Below, piece by piece: positions 17,657 to 28,194 of a DNA stretch of 64,000 nucleotides; position 1 is the first letter of the stretch; every line of letters begins with the position of its first letter. Below the pieces are notes generated by a model. That model saw nothing but the letters and a program-made list of their open reading frames with translations, was not told the DNA's origin and made no database searches. The translations under genes and the position numbers were made by a program. This DNA comes from Sideroxydans lithotrophicus ES-1 (GTDB lineage Bacteria > Pseudomonadota > Gammaproteobacteria > Burkholderiales > Gallionellaceae). The stretch spans positions 2,054,001 through 2,118,000 of the forward strand of contig NC_013959.1 of assembly GCF_000025705.1 (NCBI RefSeq), written 5' to 3'.

Positions 17657-18369
17657 GCCATGTCTCCTGTCTCTTTCAAAATATCCTGCAATGCCAGTAA
17701 AGGATCGGAAGCCTGGGTGATCGGACGCCCGATGACCAGATAATTCGCGCCGTTCTCCAGCGCGGCACGCGGCGTCATGATGCGCGCCTGATCGTCTGCC
17801 GATGCGTTCGCCGGACGGATGCCGGGCGTGACCAGACAGAAATCGCGGCCCAACTGCTGGCGCAGCACGAATGCTTCCTGCGCAGAACACACCACTCCGT
17901 CCAGGCCGCTATCATTTGCCAACCCGGCCAGTAGCGGGACCATCTGCGCCGGGCTGGCATTGATGCCGATGCCGTGCAGATCTTCCTGCGCCATACTGGT
18001 CAGTACCGTCACCGCGATCAGCATCGGTCGTTGCCCGACGTTCGCCAGCGCTTCGCGCGCTGCTTCCATCATGCGTTTGCCGCCCAACGCGTGCACGTTC
18101 ACCATCCATACCCCCATTGCTGCGGCGGCTTTGCAGGCTTGCGCCGTGGTGTTCGGGATGTCGTGGAATTTGAGATCGAGAAAGATTTCGAAACCGCGCT
18201 GCTGCAATTGCTCGACCAGTTGCGGTCCCGCAGCAGTAAACAACTCCTTGCCGACTTTCAGGCGGCACAACGCGGGTTCCAGCCGTTGCGCCAAAGCCAG
18301 CGCCGGTGCGGCTTGCGGATAATCGAGTGCGACGATGATTCTTGGGTTGATTTTAGAATCATCGTTCAT
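17653..18369 (-). CDS. pyrF: orotidine 5'-phosphate decarboxylase
   Basis: 238 aa from the ATG at 18369 ([19 protein letters not shown]). The active-site signature [10 protein letters not shown] sits near residue 70 and the phosphate-binding VTPGIRP near 190; length is that of the short PyrF class. It catalyses the last step of UMP synthesis. The start overlaps the lapB stop by 4 bp and the end overlaps hldA by 4 bp. Confidence 0.96.
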   Translation of the reverse strand: MNDDSKINPRIIVALDYPQAAPALALAQRLEPALCRLKVGKELFTAAGPQLVEQLQQRGFEIFLDLKFHDIPNTTAQACKAAAAMGVWMVNVHALGGKRMMEAAREALANVGQRPMLIAVTVLTSMAQEDLHGIGINASPAQMVPLLAGLANDSGLDGVVCSAQEAFVLRQQLGRDFCLVTPGIRPANASADDQARIMTPRAALENGANYLVIGRPITQASDPLLALQDILKETGDMA

Positions 18370-19540
18370 ATCGCCACTCCATTCTCTTCGCTGCGTTTCG
18401 GAGAGTAGCTCTCCCAACTGTGGCAAGCCGGGCAATGCCAATAGAACTGCCGCGCCTTGAAACCGCAATGCTTGCAGCGATACATCGCCAGTCCGCGTGT
18501 ACGCTGAAAGATCAGGTCTTTCACCAGCTCGAGGTCTGCGCGGCGTTCGCCGGCGATATCCAGCAGTCGCGCTTCCAGCAATTTATCCAGGCCCAGCAGC
18601 GTTGGATTGCGCTTCAGCTCGTTGCGTACCATGACGTAAGCCGCTTCCGCCCCATCACGCTGCACCAGCACGCTGAACAGCACGTTCATCAGATCGAGTG
18701 AAGGGTATTTTTGCAGCCAGGTTTGCAGCAATGTCACACCCCTGGCTTCATCGCCGCACTGGCGGCAGGCCTGCAGCACGCGTTCGGCCACTAGCGGCAA
18801 ATATTGCGCATCCTGCTGTTCAACATGTTTCCAAACCTCGATGGCACGTTGGGCGCCACCTGCAGACAATTCGATGTCGCCCAGCATGATGCTGGCGCGC
18901 ACGCTCTGCGGATTGACATTGAGCGCCTGTTCCAAATGCACTACTGCCGCCTCTGTCTGCTTGGCGGCGAGTTCGCCCGCTGCCAGTTCGCAAAAGAAGA
19001 AAGCAGCTTCCTTGCCGTGCGGCTCCCCGGTCAATGCAGTAAGGCGTTGCCCGATGTCGATCGCTTTGAGCCAGTCTTTTTCCTTCTGATATATCTCAAG
19101 CAGAAAATCCAGAGACTCCTTCTCGTAGGGCGTGCCATGCAGTTCCAGAAAAGCGGCTTCTGCCCTGTCCAGAATACCTGCTTTAAGATAATCCTGAGCC
19201 AGCTCGAACAGTGCCTGATGCCGCTTGTCCTCTTCCAGATCGGTTCGCTCCACCAGATTGAGATGCATGCGGATGGCACGGTCCACTTCACCGCGCCGCC
19301 GGAACAGGCTGCCCAGCGCGAAGTGCAACTCGACCGTTTGCGGATCGACCTTGACCACTTCGATGAAGGCTTCGATAGCTTGATCCTGCTGTTCGTTAAG
19401 CAGGAAGTTCAGTCCCTGAAAATAGGAGCGCGGCAAGGCGCTGGACTCGGTGATCAACTCCTTTATATCGATACGCGCCGCCAGCCACCCCATACCAAAA
19501 AAAAGGGAAAGACCAGCAACATCCACGGTTCGAAATCCAT
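18366..19540 (-). CDS. lapB: LPS assembly regulator LapB (YciM), frame broken at an 8-base homopolymer near the 5' end
   Basis: The body is intact: TPR repeats over most of the protein and a C-terminal rubredoxin-like zinc module (CKHC then CPAC). LapB is an inner-membrane-anchored protein that, with FtsH, controls LpxC and so LPS level. The natural ATG at 19540, 12 bp after the lapA stop, encodes [13 protein letters not shown] and then leaves frame at eight Ts (mRNA sense; 19497-19504), stopping after 26 codons. One extra T, or -1 slippage, gives [22 protein letters not shown] split across the site, a perfect LapB membrane anchor. Without that, translation must begin at a poor GTG at 19526, which still encodes [11 protein letters not shown]. 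Sequencing error, phase variation and programmed slippage remain possible. Confidence 0.85.
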
Positions 19541-19552
19541 TAGCGCAATATC

Positions 19553-19846
19553 TCAGAAGGGTTGAATTGGCGGATGCCGGTCATCGATCTCCGACAACTT
19601 GTTTTTCAATTGCAGCTCGCGTTTGACGGCCGAATATTCCCGGCGCTGACGGAGCAAAGTAGTCAGCATGGCCAGCAGGCCGATGGCGACACCCAGCGTG
19701 AAAAAGCATAGCAACACGACAACAAGGGACGTCTGCCATTCGTAGCCGAAGAAATATCGCAGCACGACGGGTTGGTCGTTCTTCATCGCAAAGCCCAACA
19801 ACAAAAGGAACAGGGCAGCGCGCAGTGACCAGATCAGATATCGCAT
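19553..19846 (-). CDS. lapA: LPS assembly protein LapA (DUF1049)
   Basis: 97 aa. Two membrane helices (about 5-20 and 40-65) with the family motif NDQPVVLRYFFG between them, then a charged coiled-coil tail (RREYSAVKRELQLKNKL). LapA is the small inner-membrane partner of LapB. Position directly between ihfB and lapB is the standard arrangement and supports the call. Confidence 0.92.
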   Translation of the reverse strand: MRYLIWSLRAALFLLLLGFAMKNDQPVVLRYFFGYEWQTSLVVVLLCFFTLGVAIGLLAMLTTLLRQRREYSAVKRELQLKNKLSEIDDRHPPIQPF

Positions 19847-19952
19847 GATGACTTTATCGCTTGTAAATCGGTGCGCAACGATAGCATGAACAGATAAAAA
19901 ATTGGCGGCACATCTTGCGACAGGCCGCCAATCGGATCACATCAAAAATGTA

Positions 19953-20240
19953 TCAGGCAGAAGGATAATCCACCCGCTCGCGCAGCTCCTTACCAGCCTT
20001 GAAGTGCGGCACATACTTGGCAGGCACTTGCACCTTGTCGCCGGACTTGGGATTGCGCCCCAGCCGCGGCGGCCTGTAGTTCAGTGCAAAACTGCCAAAA
20101 CCGCGGATCTCGATACGCCCGCCGTGCGAAAGTGTCGCCGACATGCTGTCCAAGATCACCTTCACAGCCAACTCGGCATCCTTGCCGAGTAGCTGTGTGT
20201 AACGGTCCGCAAGCTTGGCGATAAGATCAGAACGGGTCAT
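19953..20240 (-). CDS. ihfB: integration host factor subunit beta
   Basis: 95 aa, HU/IHF fold. It begins [17 protein letters not shown] and has the IHF-beta features [20 protein letters not shown] and [13 protein letters not shown]. It pairs with IHF alpha to bend DNA at specific sites. It lies 9 bp downstream of rpsA, the conserved rpsA-ihfB pair. Confidence 0.96.
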   Translation of the reverse strand: MTRSDLIAKLADRYTQLLGKDAELAVKVILDSMSATLSHGGRIEIRGFGSFALNYRPPRLGRNPKSGDKVQVPAKYVPHFKAGKELRERVDYPSA

Positions 20241-20249
20241 CGTTCCTCC

Positions 20250-21956
20250 TTATTGCGAGTCAGCCTTGCTGGAATCCAGTTTCGCCTTCAGTAGCGCACC
20301 CAGATTGGTGGTGCCGGCAGTGCTGGTGTTCTCTGCTGCGAACTTCTGCATCGCCGCTGCCGTGTCGGCCTTGTCCAGCGCCTTGATCGACAGGTTGATG
20401 CCGCGATTCTTGCGGTCCACGTTGATGATGACAGCCTTGACGGTGTCACCTTCCTTCAGGTGGTTGCGGATGTCTTCCACGCGGTCAGCGGAAACTTCGG
20501 ATGCCTTCAGGTAGGCTTCCACATCGCCATCCAGACCGATCACTGCGCCCTTGGCATCCAGCGACTTGACCACGCCAGTCACCACTGCACCTTTGTCGTG
20601 TCCGGTGACATAGCCGCCGAACGGATCACCTTCCAGTTGCTTCACGCCCAGCGAGATGCGTTCACGCTCGACATCGATGGCCAGAACCAGAGCTTCCAGT
20701 TCGTCACCCTTCTTGTAGTTGCGTACTGCTTCTTCGCCGGGGATGGACCAGGACAGGTCGGACAGGTGCACCAGACCGTCGATACCGCCATCCAGACCGA
20801 TGAACACGCCGAAGTCGGTGATGGACTTGATCGCGCCCTTAACCTTGTCGCCCTTCTTGTGATTCAGCGCGAAGTCGTCCCAAGGATTGGACTTGCACTG
20901 CTTCATGCCCAGGGAGATACGGCGGCGTTGCTCGTCGATCTCGAGGATCATGACTTCCACTTCGTCGCCCAGCGCGACAACCTTGGAAGGATGTACGTTC
21001 TTGTTGGTCCAGTCCATTTCGGACACGTGTACCAGACCTTCGATACCCTGCTCGATCTCCACGAATGCACCGTAGTCGGTCAGGTTGGTCACCTTGCCGA
21101 ACAGGCGTGTGCCTTGCGGGTAGCGACGTGCCAGACCATTCCACGGATCGTCGCCCATTTGCTTGATGCCCAGGGAAACGCGATTCTTCTCTTGATCGAA
21201 TTTCAGGATCTTGGCTTCGACTTCGTCGCCAACGGTTAGAACTTCGGATGGGTGCTTCACGCGACGCCATGCCAGATCGGTGATGTGCAGCAGGCCGTCG
21301 ATACCACCCAGGTCAACGAACGCACCGTAGTCGGTGATGTTCTTGACGATACCCTTGACGATCGCGCCTTCCTTCAGGTTTTCCAGCAGGGACTCGCGAT
21401 CGGCACCTTGCGATGCCTCCAGCACAGCGCGGCGGGAAACCACCACGTTGTTGCGCTTGCGATCCAGCTTGATGACCTTGAGCTCCATGGTCTTGTTTTC
21501 ATACGGCGTGGTGTCCTTGACCGGACGTGTATCCACCAGCGAACCGGGCAGGAATGCGCGGATGCCGTTCACCATGGCAGTCAGACCGCCCTTGACCTTG
21601 CCGCTGACATAACCTTCAACGATACGGCCTTCTTCCATTGCCTGTTCCAGATCGATCCAGGCAGCCAGACGCTTGGCCTTCTCACGCGACAAGCGCGTTT
21701 CGCCGTAGCCGTTTTCCAGGGATTCGATGGCGACGGTGACGAAATCACCGGCCTTGACTTCGATAGCGCCCGTTGCGTCCTTGAATTCTTCAACGGGAAT
21801 AAAACTTTCGGACTTCAGTCCGGCATTCACGACCACCACGTTCTGTTCGACACGAACAACCTGGGCAGTGATCAACTCGCCTGCACGCATTTCCTTGCGG
21901 TTCAGGCTTTCTTCAAACATTGATGCAAAATTTTCCATTTCAGCGACTGCAGTCAT
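20250..21956 (-). CDS. rpsA: 30S ribosomal protein S1
   Basis: 568 aa from the ATG at 21956 ([17 protein letters not shown]). Six S1 OB-fold repeats are visible; repeats 3-6 carry the usual endings such as [20 protein letters not shown], and each is followed by [15 protein letters not shown]-type strands. S1 binds mRNA and is needed for initiation on most mRNAs. An alternative internal start MENFAS lies 6 codons later. About 120 bp of leader separates it from aroA-cmk; in E. coli this leader is autoregulated, and I could not confirm such a structure here. Confidence 0.96.
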   Translation of the reverse strand: MTAVAEMENFASMFEESLNRKEMRAGELITAQVVRVEQNVVVVNAGLKSESFIPVEEFKDATGAIEVKAGDFVTVAIESLENGYGETRLSREKAKRLAAWIDLEQAMEEGRIVEGYVSGKVKGGLTAMVNGIRAFLPGSLVDTRPVKDTTPYENKTMELKVIKLDRKRNNVVVSRRAVLEASQGADRESLLENLKEGAIVKGIVKNITDYGAFVDLGGIDGLLHITDLAWRRVKHPSEVLTVGDEVEAKILKFDQEKNRVSLGIKQMGDDPWNGLARRYPQGTRLFGKVTNLTDYGAFVEIEQGIEGLVHVSEMDWTNKNVHPSKVVALGDEVEVMILEIDEQRRRISLGMKQCKSNPWDDFALNHKKGDKVKGAIKSITDFGVFIGLDGGIDGLVHLSDLSWSIPGEEAVRNYKKGDELEALVLAIDVERERISLGVKQLEGDPFGGYVTGHDKGAVVTGVVKSLDAKGAVIGLDGDVEAYLKASEVSADRVEDIRNHLKEGDTVKAVIINVDRKNRGINLSIKALDKADTAAAMQKFAAENTSTAGTTNLGALLKAKLDSSKADSQ

Positions 21957-22078
21957 TTCGGTATACCTTGAGGACAATCCCGGTGTGAGCGGGGGTTAGT
22001 TAATCAACCCAAACAGAAAGGCTCTATTTGGACTCCTAACGGGCCTAAGAATCTCCCGTATTTAACAGCATGCCCGTT

Positions 22079-22111
22079 TCCCTCACCTCAATCCTCTCCC
22101 AGAGGGCGAGG
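22079..22111. repeat. REP-like inverted repeat in the rpsA leader
   Basis: CCTCTCCC at 22093-22100 and GGGCGAGG at 22104-22111 form a hairpin with a 3-nt loop and one mismatch, preceded by CCTCACCTCAAT. This resembles the CCTCTCCCAGAGGG-type extragenic repeats I know from many proteobacteria. Only one copy is seen in the window. Confidence 0.4.
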
Positions 22112-22137
22112 ACGCAAACGAAACGCTGCGCGTGTTA

Positions 22138-24081
22138 TTACTTCACTGCCTGGTAGCGGCTTAGCACTTCCTGAACTGCCTGCTCAATGTTCAGAAAGGT
22201 CGTATCCAGCAAGCTCGCACCTTGCGCCTGTTGCAAAGGAGCCACGCTACGTTGAGTATCTCGCTCGTCGCGCGCCCGTATATCTTGCAAAAGGGCGGCG
22301 ATATTAGCACTCATCCCTTTTTCTTTCAACTGTTTATATCGGCGTTCCGCGCGCGCCTCGGCGCTGGCGGTCAGGAATATCTTCAGCACCGAATCCGGGA
22401 AAACGACCGATGCCATGTCGCGCCCGTCCGCCACCAGCCCCGGGGCTTGGCGGAAAGCCCTTTGTTTATCCAGCAAAGCCGCGCGCACCTTGGGTAAAGC
22501 CGCAATCTTCGAGGCTGCCGAACCCGCTTCCTCGGTACGCAACTCGTCGCCCACCTTGACTCCATCCAGCCAAATATCCTCACCCTTGAAGCGGATATCC
22601 ACCCGCCCTGCCAGTTCCGCCAACTTGTCTTCCGCCTCCAGGGCGATGCCGCGTTTTTGCGCCGCCAGCCCCAGCAGACGATACAAGGCACCGCTATCGA
22701 GGTAATGCATGCCCAGCGCCGTCGCCACGCGTTGCGCCACCGTACCCTTGCCGGAGGCGGAGGGACCATCGATGGCAATGACCGGCACGGCCTGTGTCAC
22801 CTTGGCGAATTCGATGAAATACTCAGGAAAGGTCTTGGCCACACACTTCGGGTCGTTGATGCGCACGCCCGCACCACCGAAGGCGGCCAGCGAAAAGCAC
22901 ATCGCCATGCGGTGATCGTCATAGGTGTCGATGGCAGCATGTTTGATCTGTGCAGGCGGCGTGATGCGAATGAAATCCGCGCCCTCTTCGACTGTCGCCC
23001 CGACCTTGCGCAGTTCGGTCGCCATCGCCGCGATGCGGTCGGTCTCTTTAACGCGCCAACTGGCGATATTGCGCAGCGTGGTTGTGCCGTCGGCGAACAG
23101 AGCCGCAACGGCTAGTGTCATCGCTGCATCGGGGATGTGGTTACAGTCAAGGTCGACGGCTTTGAGTTTTCCGCTGGCCGGACCTTTGGCCACTAATGAG
23201 TTATCACCCCACTCAACTTCGGCTCCCATCTTCTTCAATTCATGTGCAAAGTGAACATCGCCCTGAACACTGTTTGATCCTACGCCCTCTACTCGTACCG
23301 GACCTTTGCCAATGGCTCCCGCAGCCAAGAAATATGAGGCTGACGAGGCATCGCCTTCAACATAAATTTCATTCGGTGGAACGTAGCAACTACCTGCCCT
23401 TACGGTAAAACTGTGCCAATCTTCTCGCTCTACGACTACGAGAAAGCGCGCCATCATCGTGAGAGTAATTGCGATATAAGGTTGGGAAATCAGTTCGCCC
23501 AGCACCTCGACTTTGACAGTGCGATTCAGCAACGGCAGCGCCATCAACAATCCAGTGAGGAACTGGCTGGAAACGTCGCCACGCACCTGTACCGTATCTC
23601 CTGCCAACTTGGCAGGAGATATCTGCAATGGAGGAAAACCTTCATTGCCCAGATAGCGGATATCGGCCCCTAGTTGCCTCAGCGCATCCACCAGATCACC
23701 GATGGGACGCTCGTGCATGCGCGGCACACCGGATAATTCATAACTTCCGCCGGACAAAGCCAGTGCAGCGGTCAATGGACGGAATGCCGTGCCCGCATTG
23801 CCAAGGAACAGCTTGGCATTCTTGTTCGGGAAATTGCCGCCGCAGCCCGTGATGCGATAGGCGTTATCCCCCAGCTGCTCCACCTCTACTCCCAAGGTAC
23901 GCAACGCATCCAGCATGCGCTCGGTATCGTCTGAGTGCAGCAGGTCGCGCACCGTGGTCGCGCCCTGTGCCAGCGCCGCCAGCAACAACACGCGATTGGA
24001 GATGCTCTTGGAGCCGGGCAGGCGCACGGTACCGCGCGCCGACATCAAGGGAGGAAGCTCAAGGAATTCTTGCTGTGACAT
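22138..24081 (-). CDS. aroA-cmk: bifunctional EPSP synthase / cytidylate kinase
   Basis: 647 aa in one uninterrupted frame from the ATG at 24081 ([12 protein letters not shown]). Residues about 1-430 are 5-enolpyruvylshikimate-3-phosphate synthase ([35 protein letters not shown], then DDHRMAMCF), the sixth shikimate step. From residue 433 the sequence is cytidylate kinase ([10 protein letters not shown] Walker [23 protein letters not shown]), which phosphorylates CMP and dCMP. In most bacteria these are adjacent separate genes; here they are fused with a join near 22785. Such fusions are known in some betaproteobacteria. It lies 17 bp after tyrA. Confidence 0.93.
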   Translation of the reverse strand: MSQQEFLELPPLMSARGTVRLPGSKSISNRVLLLAALAQGATTVRDLLHSDDTERMLDALRTLGVEVEQLGDNAYRITGCGGNFPNKNAKLFLGNAGTAFRPLTAALALSGGSYELSGVPRMHERPIGDLVDALRQLGADIRYLGNEGFPPLQISPAKLAGDTVQVRGDVSSQFLTGLLMALPLLNRTVKVEVLGELISQPYIAITLTMMARFLVVVEREDWHSFTVRAGSCYVPPNEIYVEGDASSASYFLAAGAIGKGPVRVEGVGSNSVQGDVHFAHELKKMGAEVEWGDNSLVAKGPASGKLKAVDLDCNHIPDAAMTLAVAALFADGTTTLRNIASWRVKETDRIAAMATELRKVGATVEEGADFIRITPPAQIKHAAIDTYDDHRMAMCFSLAAFGGAGVRINDPKCVAKTFPEYFIEFAKVTQAVPVIAIDGPSASGKGTVAQRVATALGMHYLDSGALYRLLGLAAQKRGIALEAEDKLAELAGRVDIRFKGEDIWLDGVKVGDELRTEEAGSAASKIAALPKVRAALLDKQRAFRQAPGLVADGRDMASVVFPDSVLKIFLTASAEARAERRYKQLKEKGMSANIAALLQDIRARDERDTQRSVAPLQQAQGASLLDTTFLNIEQAVQEVLSRYQAVK

Positions 24082-24097
24082 ACGAAAAGAAATGTAG

Positions 24098-24967
24098 TTA
24101 TTGTTGAGTCCAGGCACTGCGCACTTCGCGCGCCAGGCTGAATATTTCTTCCAGCTTGGCGGCATCGTTGTTTTGCAGAGCCTGATAGACGACATAAAGC
24201 TCGTCTGCATAGCGTTTTACTTCCTGCAGCAAGGCCTCGCGATTGGCCAGACTGATGTCGCGCCACATCTCCGGGCTACTGGCTGCGATGCGGGTGAAAT
24301 CGCGGAAACCGCTGGCGGCGAACGAAAGCAACTGGTCGCGGTTGTCGCGTTGCGCCAGGTCATGCACCAGCGCGAACGACAGCAGGTGCGGAAGATGGCT
24401 CACAGCGGCGAACACCTCGTCGTGCTGTTGAGAAGTCAGCTCGCTGACCATCGCACCACACAACTCCCAAGCCTTGCGCACTCGCGCCACTGCTTCCTTC
24501 GAATTTTCCGGCAACGGAGTGAGCACCACTTTCTTGCCTTGATACAGCTCTTCAAGCGCAGCAGCGGGTCCGCTCTGCTCTGCCCCTGCAATAGGGTGGG
24601 CAGGAACGAAATGAGCGATCCTGTCCTTCAGATTGGTGCGCGCCGCGACGACCACGTCACTCTTGGTGCTGCCGCCATCAGTAACCAGCGTATGTGCGCC
24701 AAGATGCGGCGCAATGCGCATAAAGATGTCTGCCATCTGCGCCACGGGAGTAGCCAGCAGCACCAGACTGGCGTCCGCCACCTCATGCGCCACATCTTCA
24801 CCCATGCGGTCGATTATGCCGAACTGTTTGGCCTGTTGCAGCGTAGTGGCGCTACGCCCGAAGCCGACCACCTCGCCTACCGCTCCTGCCTTGCGCAACG
24901 CCAATGCAAACGACCCGCCGATCAGCCCGACGCCGAAGATGACGACTTTGCGAAAGGCGGGTTGCAT
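24098..24967 (-). CDS. tyrA: prephenate dehydrogenase
   Basis: 289 aa, monofunctional, with no chorismate mutase domain. The NAD-binding motif [13 protein letters not shown] is at residues 12-24, and the catalytic region contains [11 protein letters not shown] (about 125) and [11 protein letters not shown] (about 195). It oxidises prephenate to 4-hydroxyphenylpyruvate for tyrosine. It lies 3 bp downstream of the DAHP synthase gene. Confidence 0.94.
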   Translation of the reverse strand: MQPAFRKVVIFGVGLIGGSFALALRKAGAVGEVVGFGRSATTLQQAKQFGIIDRMGEDVAHEVADASLVLLATPVAQMADIFMRIAPHLGAHTLVTDGGSTKSDVVVAARTNLKDRIAHFVPAHPIAGAEQSGPAAALEELYQGKKVVLTPLPENSKEAVARVRKAWELCGAMVSELTSQQHDEVFAAVSHLPHLLSFALVHDLAQRDNRDQLLSFAASGFRDFTRIAASSPEMWRDISLANREALLQEVKRYADELYVVYQALQNNDAAKLEEIFSLAREVRSAWTQQ

Positions 24968-24970
24968 GAC

Positions 24971-25987
24971 TTACAGGGTCCGTCCGATCGCTCCGGCGAT
25001 CGCACCCAGCGTGCCCATCAGCTTTTTCAATTCGTCCGGGGTCAGTGCCTGGTCGGCATCACACCATGCGTCACACGGGCTGGGATGCATCTCGATCAGC
25101 AGTCCGTCTGCGCCTGCGGCGATGGCTGCCTGCGACAACGCCGGCACCATCCATGCCTTGCCGCCTGCGTGCGACGGATCGACGATCACCGGCAGATGGG
25201 TTTCTTTCTTGAGCACCGGGATGGCCGTCACATCCAGCACATTACGGTAGGCAGTCTCGAATGTGCGTATGCCACGCTCGCAGAAGATGATGTTGTGGTT
25301 GCCGCCTGCAGCGATGTATTCCGCCGCCATCAGCCATTCGCTGATGGTAGCCGACATGCCGCGCTTGAGAATGACGGGCTTGTTGATGCGTCCGACCTCC
25401 TTGAGCAGATCGAAGTTCTGCATGTTGCGCGTGCCGATCTGGATCACGTCGACGTCGTACTCGATGAAGGCATCCAGCTGGCGGGCATCCATCAGCTCGG
25501 TGACGATGGGCAGCTTGAATTTGTCCGCCGCCTTGCGGAATATATCCAGCCCCTCCACGCCGTGTCCCTGAAAGGCATATGGACTGGTACGCGGCTTGAA
25601 CGCACCGCCACGCATCAGACGGCAACCGGCCTCTTTCACGAATTTCGCCGACAGATCCATCTGCTCCTGCGTCTCCACCGAGCATGGTCCGCCGATGATC
25701 TGGACCTGATTCCCGCCCAGCGGAACGCCGGCGATGTCGATGATGGTGTTCTGCTTGTGCGACTCGCGCGAGACGATCTTGTACTGCTTGGCGATATGCA
25801 TCGCCGATTCCACGCCAGGCAGAGGCGTGAACATCTCCTCGCTCAATTGGCGCTCGTCGCCGATCGCGCCGATCACGGTGCGTTCGATACCGCGCGAGAT
25901 GTTGGCCTTCAGACCGGCCGCCTCCAGCTTCTTGACCACAGCCCCGATCTGTTCGTCAGTGACTTCCCTGCCCATTACGATAATCAT
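24971..25987 (-). CDS. aroF: 3-deoxy-7-phosphoheptulonate synthase (type I-beta)
   Basis: 338 aa. An N-terminal ferredoxin-like (ACT-related) domain of about 70 residues ([14 protein letters not shown]) precedes a KDPGal/KDOPS-like TIM barrel with [32 protein letters not shown], and DPSHAGG. This layout is the Thermotoga/Bacillus-type AroA(I-beta) DAHP synthase, not the E. coli AroFGH type. It commits PEP and erythrose-4-phosphate to the shikimate pathway. The N-terminal domain suggests feedback regulation by Tyr or Phe (family knowledge). It overlaps hisC by 4 bp. Confidence 0.93.
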   Translation of the reverse strand: MIIVMGREVTDEQIGAVVKKLEAAGLKANISRGIERTVIGAIGDERQLSEEMFTPLPGVESAMHIAKQYKIVSRESHKQNTIIDIAGVPLGGNQVQIIGGPCSVETQEQMDLSAKFVKEAGCRLMRGGAFKPRTSPYAFQGHGVEGLDIFRKAADKFKLPIVTELMDARQLDAFIEYDVDVIQIGTRNMQNFDLLKEVGRINKPVILKRGMSATISEWLMAAEYIAAGGNHNIIFCERGIRTFETAYRNVLDVTAIPVLKKETHLPVIVDPSHAGGKAWMVPALSQAAIAAGADGLLIEMHPSPCDAWCDADQALTPDELKKLMGTLGAIAGAIGRTL

Positions 25988-27105
25988 TTGTTTTCTCCAG
26001 TAGCTTGCTGACTGATGCTTTTTTCCAGTGCAGCCAAAAATTTTGCGTTCTCGCTTTCCAGACCGATGCTGACGCGCAACCAGTCCGGCATATCGTAGTT
26101 TGCTATCGGGCGCACGATCACACCCAGTTCGAGCAAGCGTCGGTACATCGCCGTGGCATTGCCGATGCGGAACGCCACGAAGTTGCCGAACGACGGAATG
26201 TATTCCAAACCCAACCGGGTCAAGCCTTCGGTGATCTGCTGCATGCCGCGCCGGTTCAGTTCGAAGGTCCGTTTGACGAAGGACACATCGCGCAGGGCCG
26301 CCACCGCTGCCGCCTGCGCCACGCTGTTCACATTGAACGGCTGGCGCACGCGATTCATCATGTCCGTCACCTGCTCATGTGCCAAAGCGTAGCCGACGCG
26401 CAAACCGGCCAGACCGTAAGCTTTTGAGAAGGTACGCGAGATGATGAGATTGGGGAATTCCTTCAGCCAGCTTACGCTGTCATAGCGCATGTCTTCCGGC
26501 AGGTATTCGTTATAGGCCTCGTCCAATACCACCAATATCTCTGCCGGCAGTCCGCGCATGAACGCCAATAGCTCGTCTGCACTCAGGAACGTACCCGTCG
26601 GATTGTTCGGGTTGGCGATGAAAACGATCTTGACCTTGTTGCCTTTGGCTGCCTTCAACATCGCAGGCAGGTCATGTCCATAACCTTTGGCGGCTGGCAC
26701 GCTGATGCCCGTCGCACCTACGGCCTGAGTGGCCAGCGCATAGACGGCGAATGCATGTGCCGAGTACACCACCTTGTCGCCGGGCGCCAGGAAAGCACGT
26801 GCAGCGAGCTCAAGCAGATCGTTGGAGCCATTGCCCAAAGTCACATTGGCATGCGCCACACCGTAGCGCTTCACCAATGCATCCTTCAGTTCGAAGCCGT
26901 TGCCATCGGGGTAAAGGGCGATGGTCTTGATCGCATTCTGCATCGCGGCGACCGCAGCCGGACTTGCACCCAGCGGATTCTCGTTCGAAGCCAGCTTGAC
27001 GATGCCGGTGATGCCGAGCTCTCGCTCCAGCTCGGAGATAGGCTTCCCGGGCTGATATGGCGCGATGGCGCGAATATAGGTTGGTGCCAGATCACAGTAA
27101 TTCAT
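25984..27105 (-). CDS. hisC: histidinol-phosphate aminotransferase (HisC2 type)
   Basis: 373 aa fold-type I PLP enzyme. [12 protein letters not shown] near residue 38, the PLP-binding [17 protein letters not shown] with catalytic Lys near 225, and NPNNPTGT near 165. Located between pheA and the DAHP synthase, it may act chiefly as an aromatic-amino-acid aminotransferase in Phe/Tyr synthesis, as proposed for other second HisC copies; sequence alone cannot separate these roles. It lies 24 bp after pheA. Confidence 0.9.
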   Translation of the reverse strand: MNYCDLAPTYIRAIAPYQPGKPISELERELGITGIVKLASNENPLGASPAAVAAMQNAIKTIALYPDGNGFELKDALVKRYGVAHANVTLGNGSNDLLELAARAFLAPGDKVVYSAHAFAVYALATQAVGATGISVPAAKGYGHDLPAMLKAAKGNKVKIVFIANPNNPTGTFLSADELLAFMRGLPAEILVVLDEAYNEYLPEDMRYDSVSWLKEFPNLIISRTFSKAYGLAGLRVGYALAHEQVTDMMNRVRQPFNVNSVAQAAAVAALRDVSFVKRTFELNRRGMQQITEGLTRLGLEYIPSFGNFVAFRIGNATAMYRRLLELGVIVRPIANYDMPDWLRVSIGLESENAKFLAALEKSISQQATGENK

Positions 27106-27129
27106 TTGATACCTTGCTATTTGAAACGA

Positions 27130-28194
27130 TTAGACAGCGACCGGGTACGAACCCAGCACCTTGACGAAGGAAGCGATCTGCTTGAGTTGCGCCAGCGAAG
27201 CCGCAACCTTGGCATCGGACTGGTGACCTTCGATGTCCACATAGAACACGTATTCCCACAGTCCGGTGCGCGAAGGACGGGATTCCATCTTGGTCATCGA
27301 AACTCCGTTTTGCGCAAACGGAGTCAGCAGATCATGCATCGCACCGGGACGGTTCGCGGCAGACATCGCCAGCGAAGTCTTGTCCTTGCCGGATGGAGCC
27401 ACATCCTGCTTGCCGATGACAAGGAAACGCGTGGTATTGCGCGCATCGTCCTCGATGTTCCGGGCCAGCACCTTCAGCTTGAAATGCTCGCCAGCCTGCT
27501 CGCCGGCAACCGCGGCAGCGAAAGATTCTTCCGCGGCCAATCGCGCTGCATCGGCATTGCTGGATGCAGTGATGCGCTCGGAGTGCGGCAGATGCGCATT
27601 CAGCCACCCCTGGCATTGGCCGAACGATTGCGGATGCGAATAGACCTTGCGGATAAGCGACAGGTCGTTCTCGTTCGACAGTACGCATTGGTGCACTTGC
27701 AGCAACACCTCGCCGCAGATATTGAGATTGCTGTTCAACAGCAGGTCGAGCGTGCGTCCGATCGCGCCTTCGGTGGAATTCTCCACCGGCACCAAGCCAT
27801 AGTTTGCCATGCCGCCTTCAACAGCATCGAATACGCCGTCGATGGAGTCGACCGGAACACCCTCGGTCGCCTGGCCGAAACGCTGGAATACAGCCGCCTC
27901 GCTGAAAGTACCGTGCGGCCCCAGATAGGCCACGCGCAGCGGCGCTTCCAGCGCGCGGCATTGCGACATGATCTCGGTGAACAATGTCGTCACCCCCTGG
28001 TTGGACAACGGACCGGCATTCGCCCGTGCCATGCGTTGGAGCACCTGCGCCTCGCGCTCGGGACGCAGCACCGCACCGTTGCCTTTGACGTGTCCGATCT
28101 GCTGCGCCAATCCGGCGCGCTGATTGATCAGCTTGAGCAACTCGTCGTCGATACGGTCGATCTGCTCGCGGTATTTTTTCAATTCATCGCTCAT
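27130..28194 (-). CDS. pheA: bifunctional chorismate mutase / prephenate dehydratase (P-protein)
   Basis: 354 aa. Residues about 1-90 are an AroQ chorismate mutase (KYREQIDRIDDELLKLINQR); about 90-270 are prephenate dehydratase (YLGPHGTFSEAA, VPVENSTEGAIGRTLD, NTTRFLVIG); about 275-354 are an ACT domain with the phenylalanine-sensing ESRPSR motif. It turns chorismate into phenylpyruvate and is normally feedback-inhibited by Phe. Its start overlaps the serA stop by 4 bp. Confidence 0.96.
   Translation of the reverse strand: MSDELKKYREQIDRIDDELLKLINQRAGLAQQIGHVKGNGAVLRPEREAQVLQRMARANAGPLSNQGVTTLFTEIMSQCRALEAPLRVAYLGPHGTFSEAAVFQRFGQATEGVPVDSIDGVFDAVEGGMANYGLVPVENSTEGAIGRTLDLLLNSNLNICGEVLLQVHQCVLSNENDLSLIRKVYSHPQSFGQCQGWLNAHLPHSERITASSNADAARLAAEESFAAAVAGEQAGEHFKLKVLARNIEDDARNTTRFLVIGKQDVAPSGKDKTSLAMSAANRPGAMHDLLTPFAQNGVSMTKMESRPSRTGLWEYVFYVDIEGHQSDAKVAASLAQLKQIASFVKVLGSYPVAV

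Noticed and set aside
24101-26011. 636-aa open frame on the plus strand
   Set aside because: Antisense to tyrA and the DAHP synthase gene, which are clearly real.
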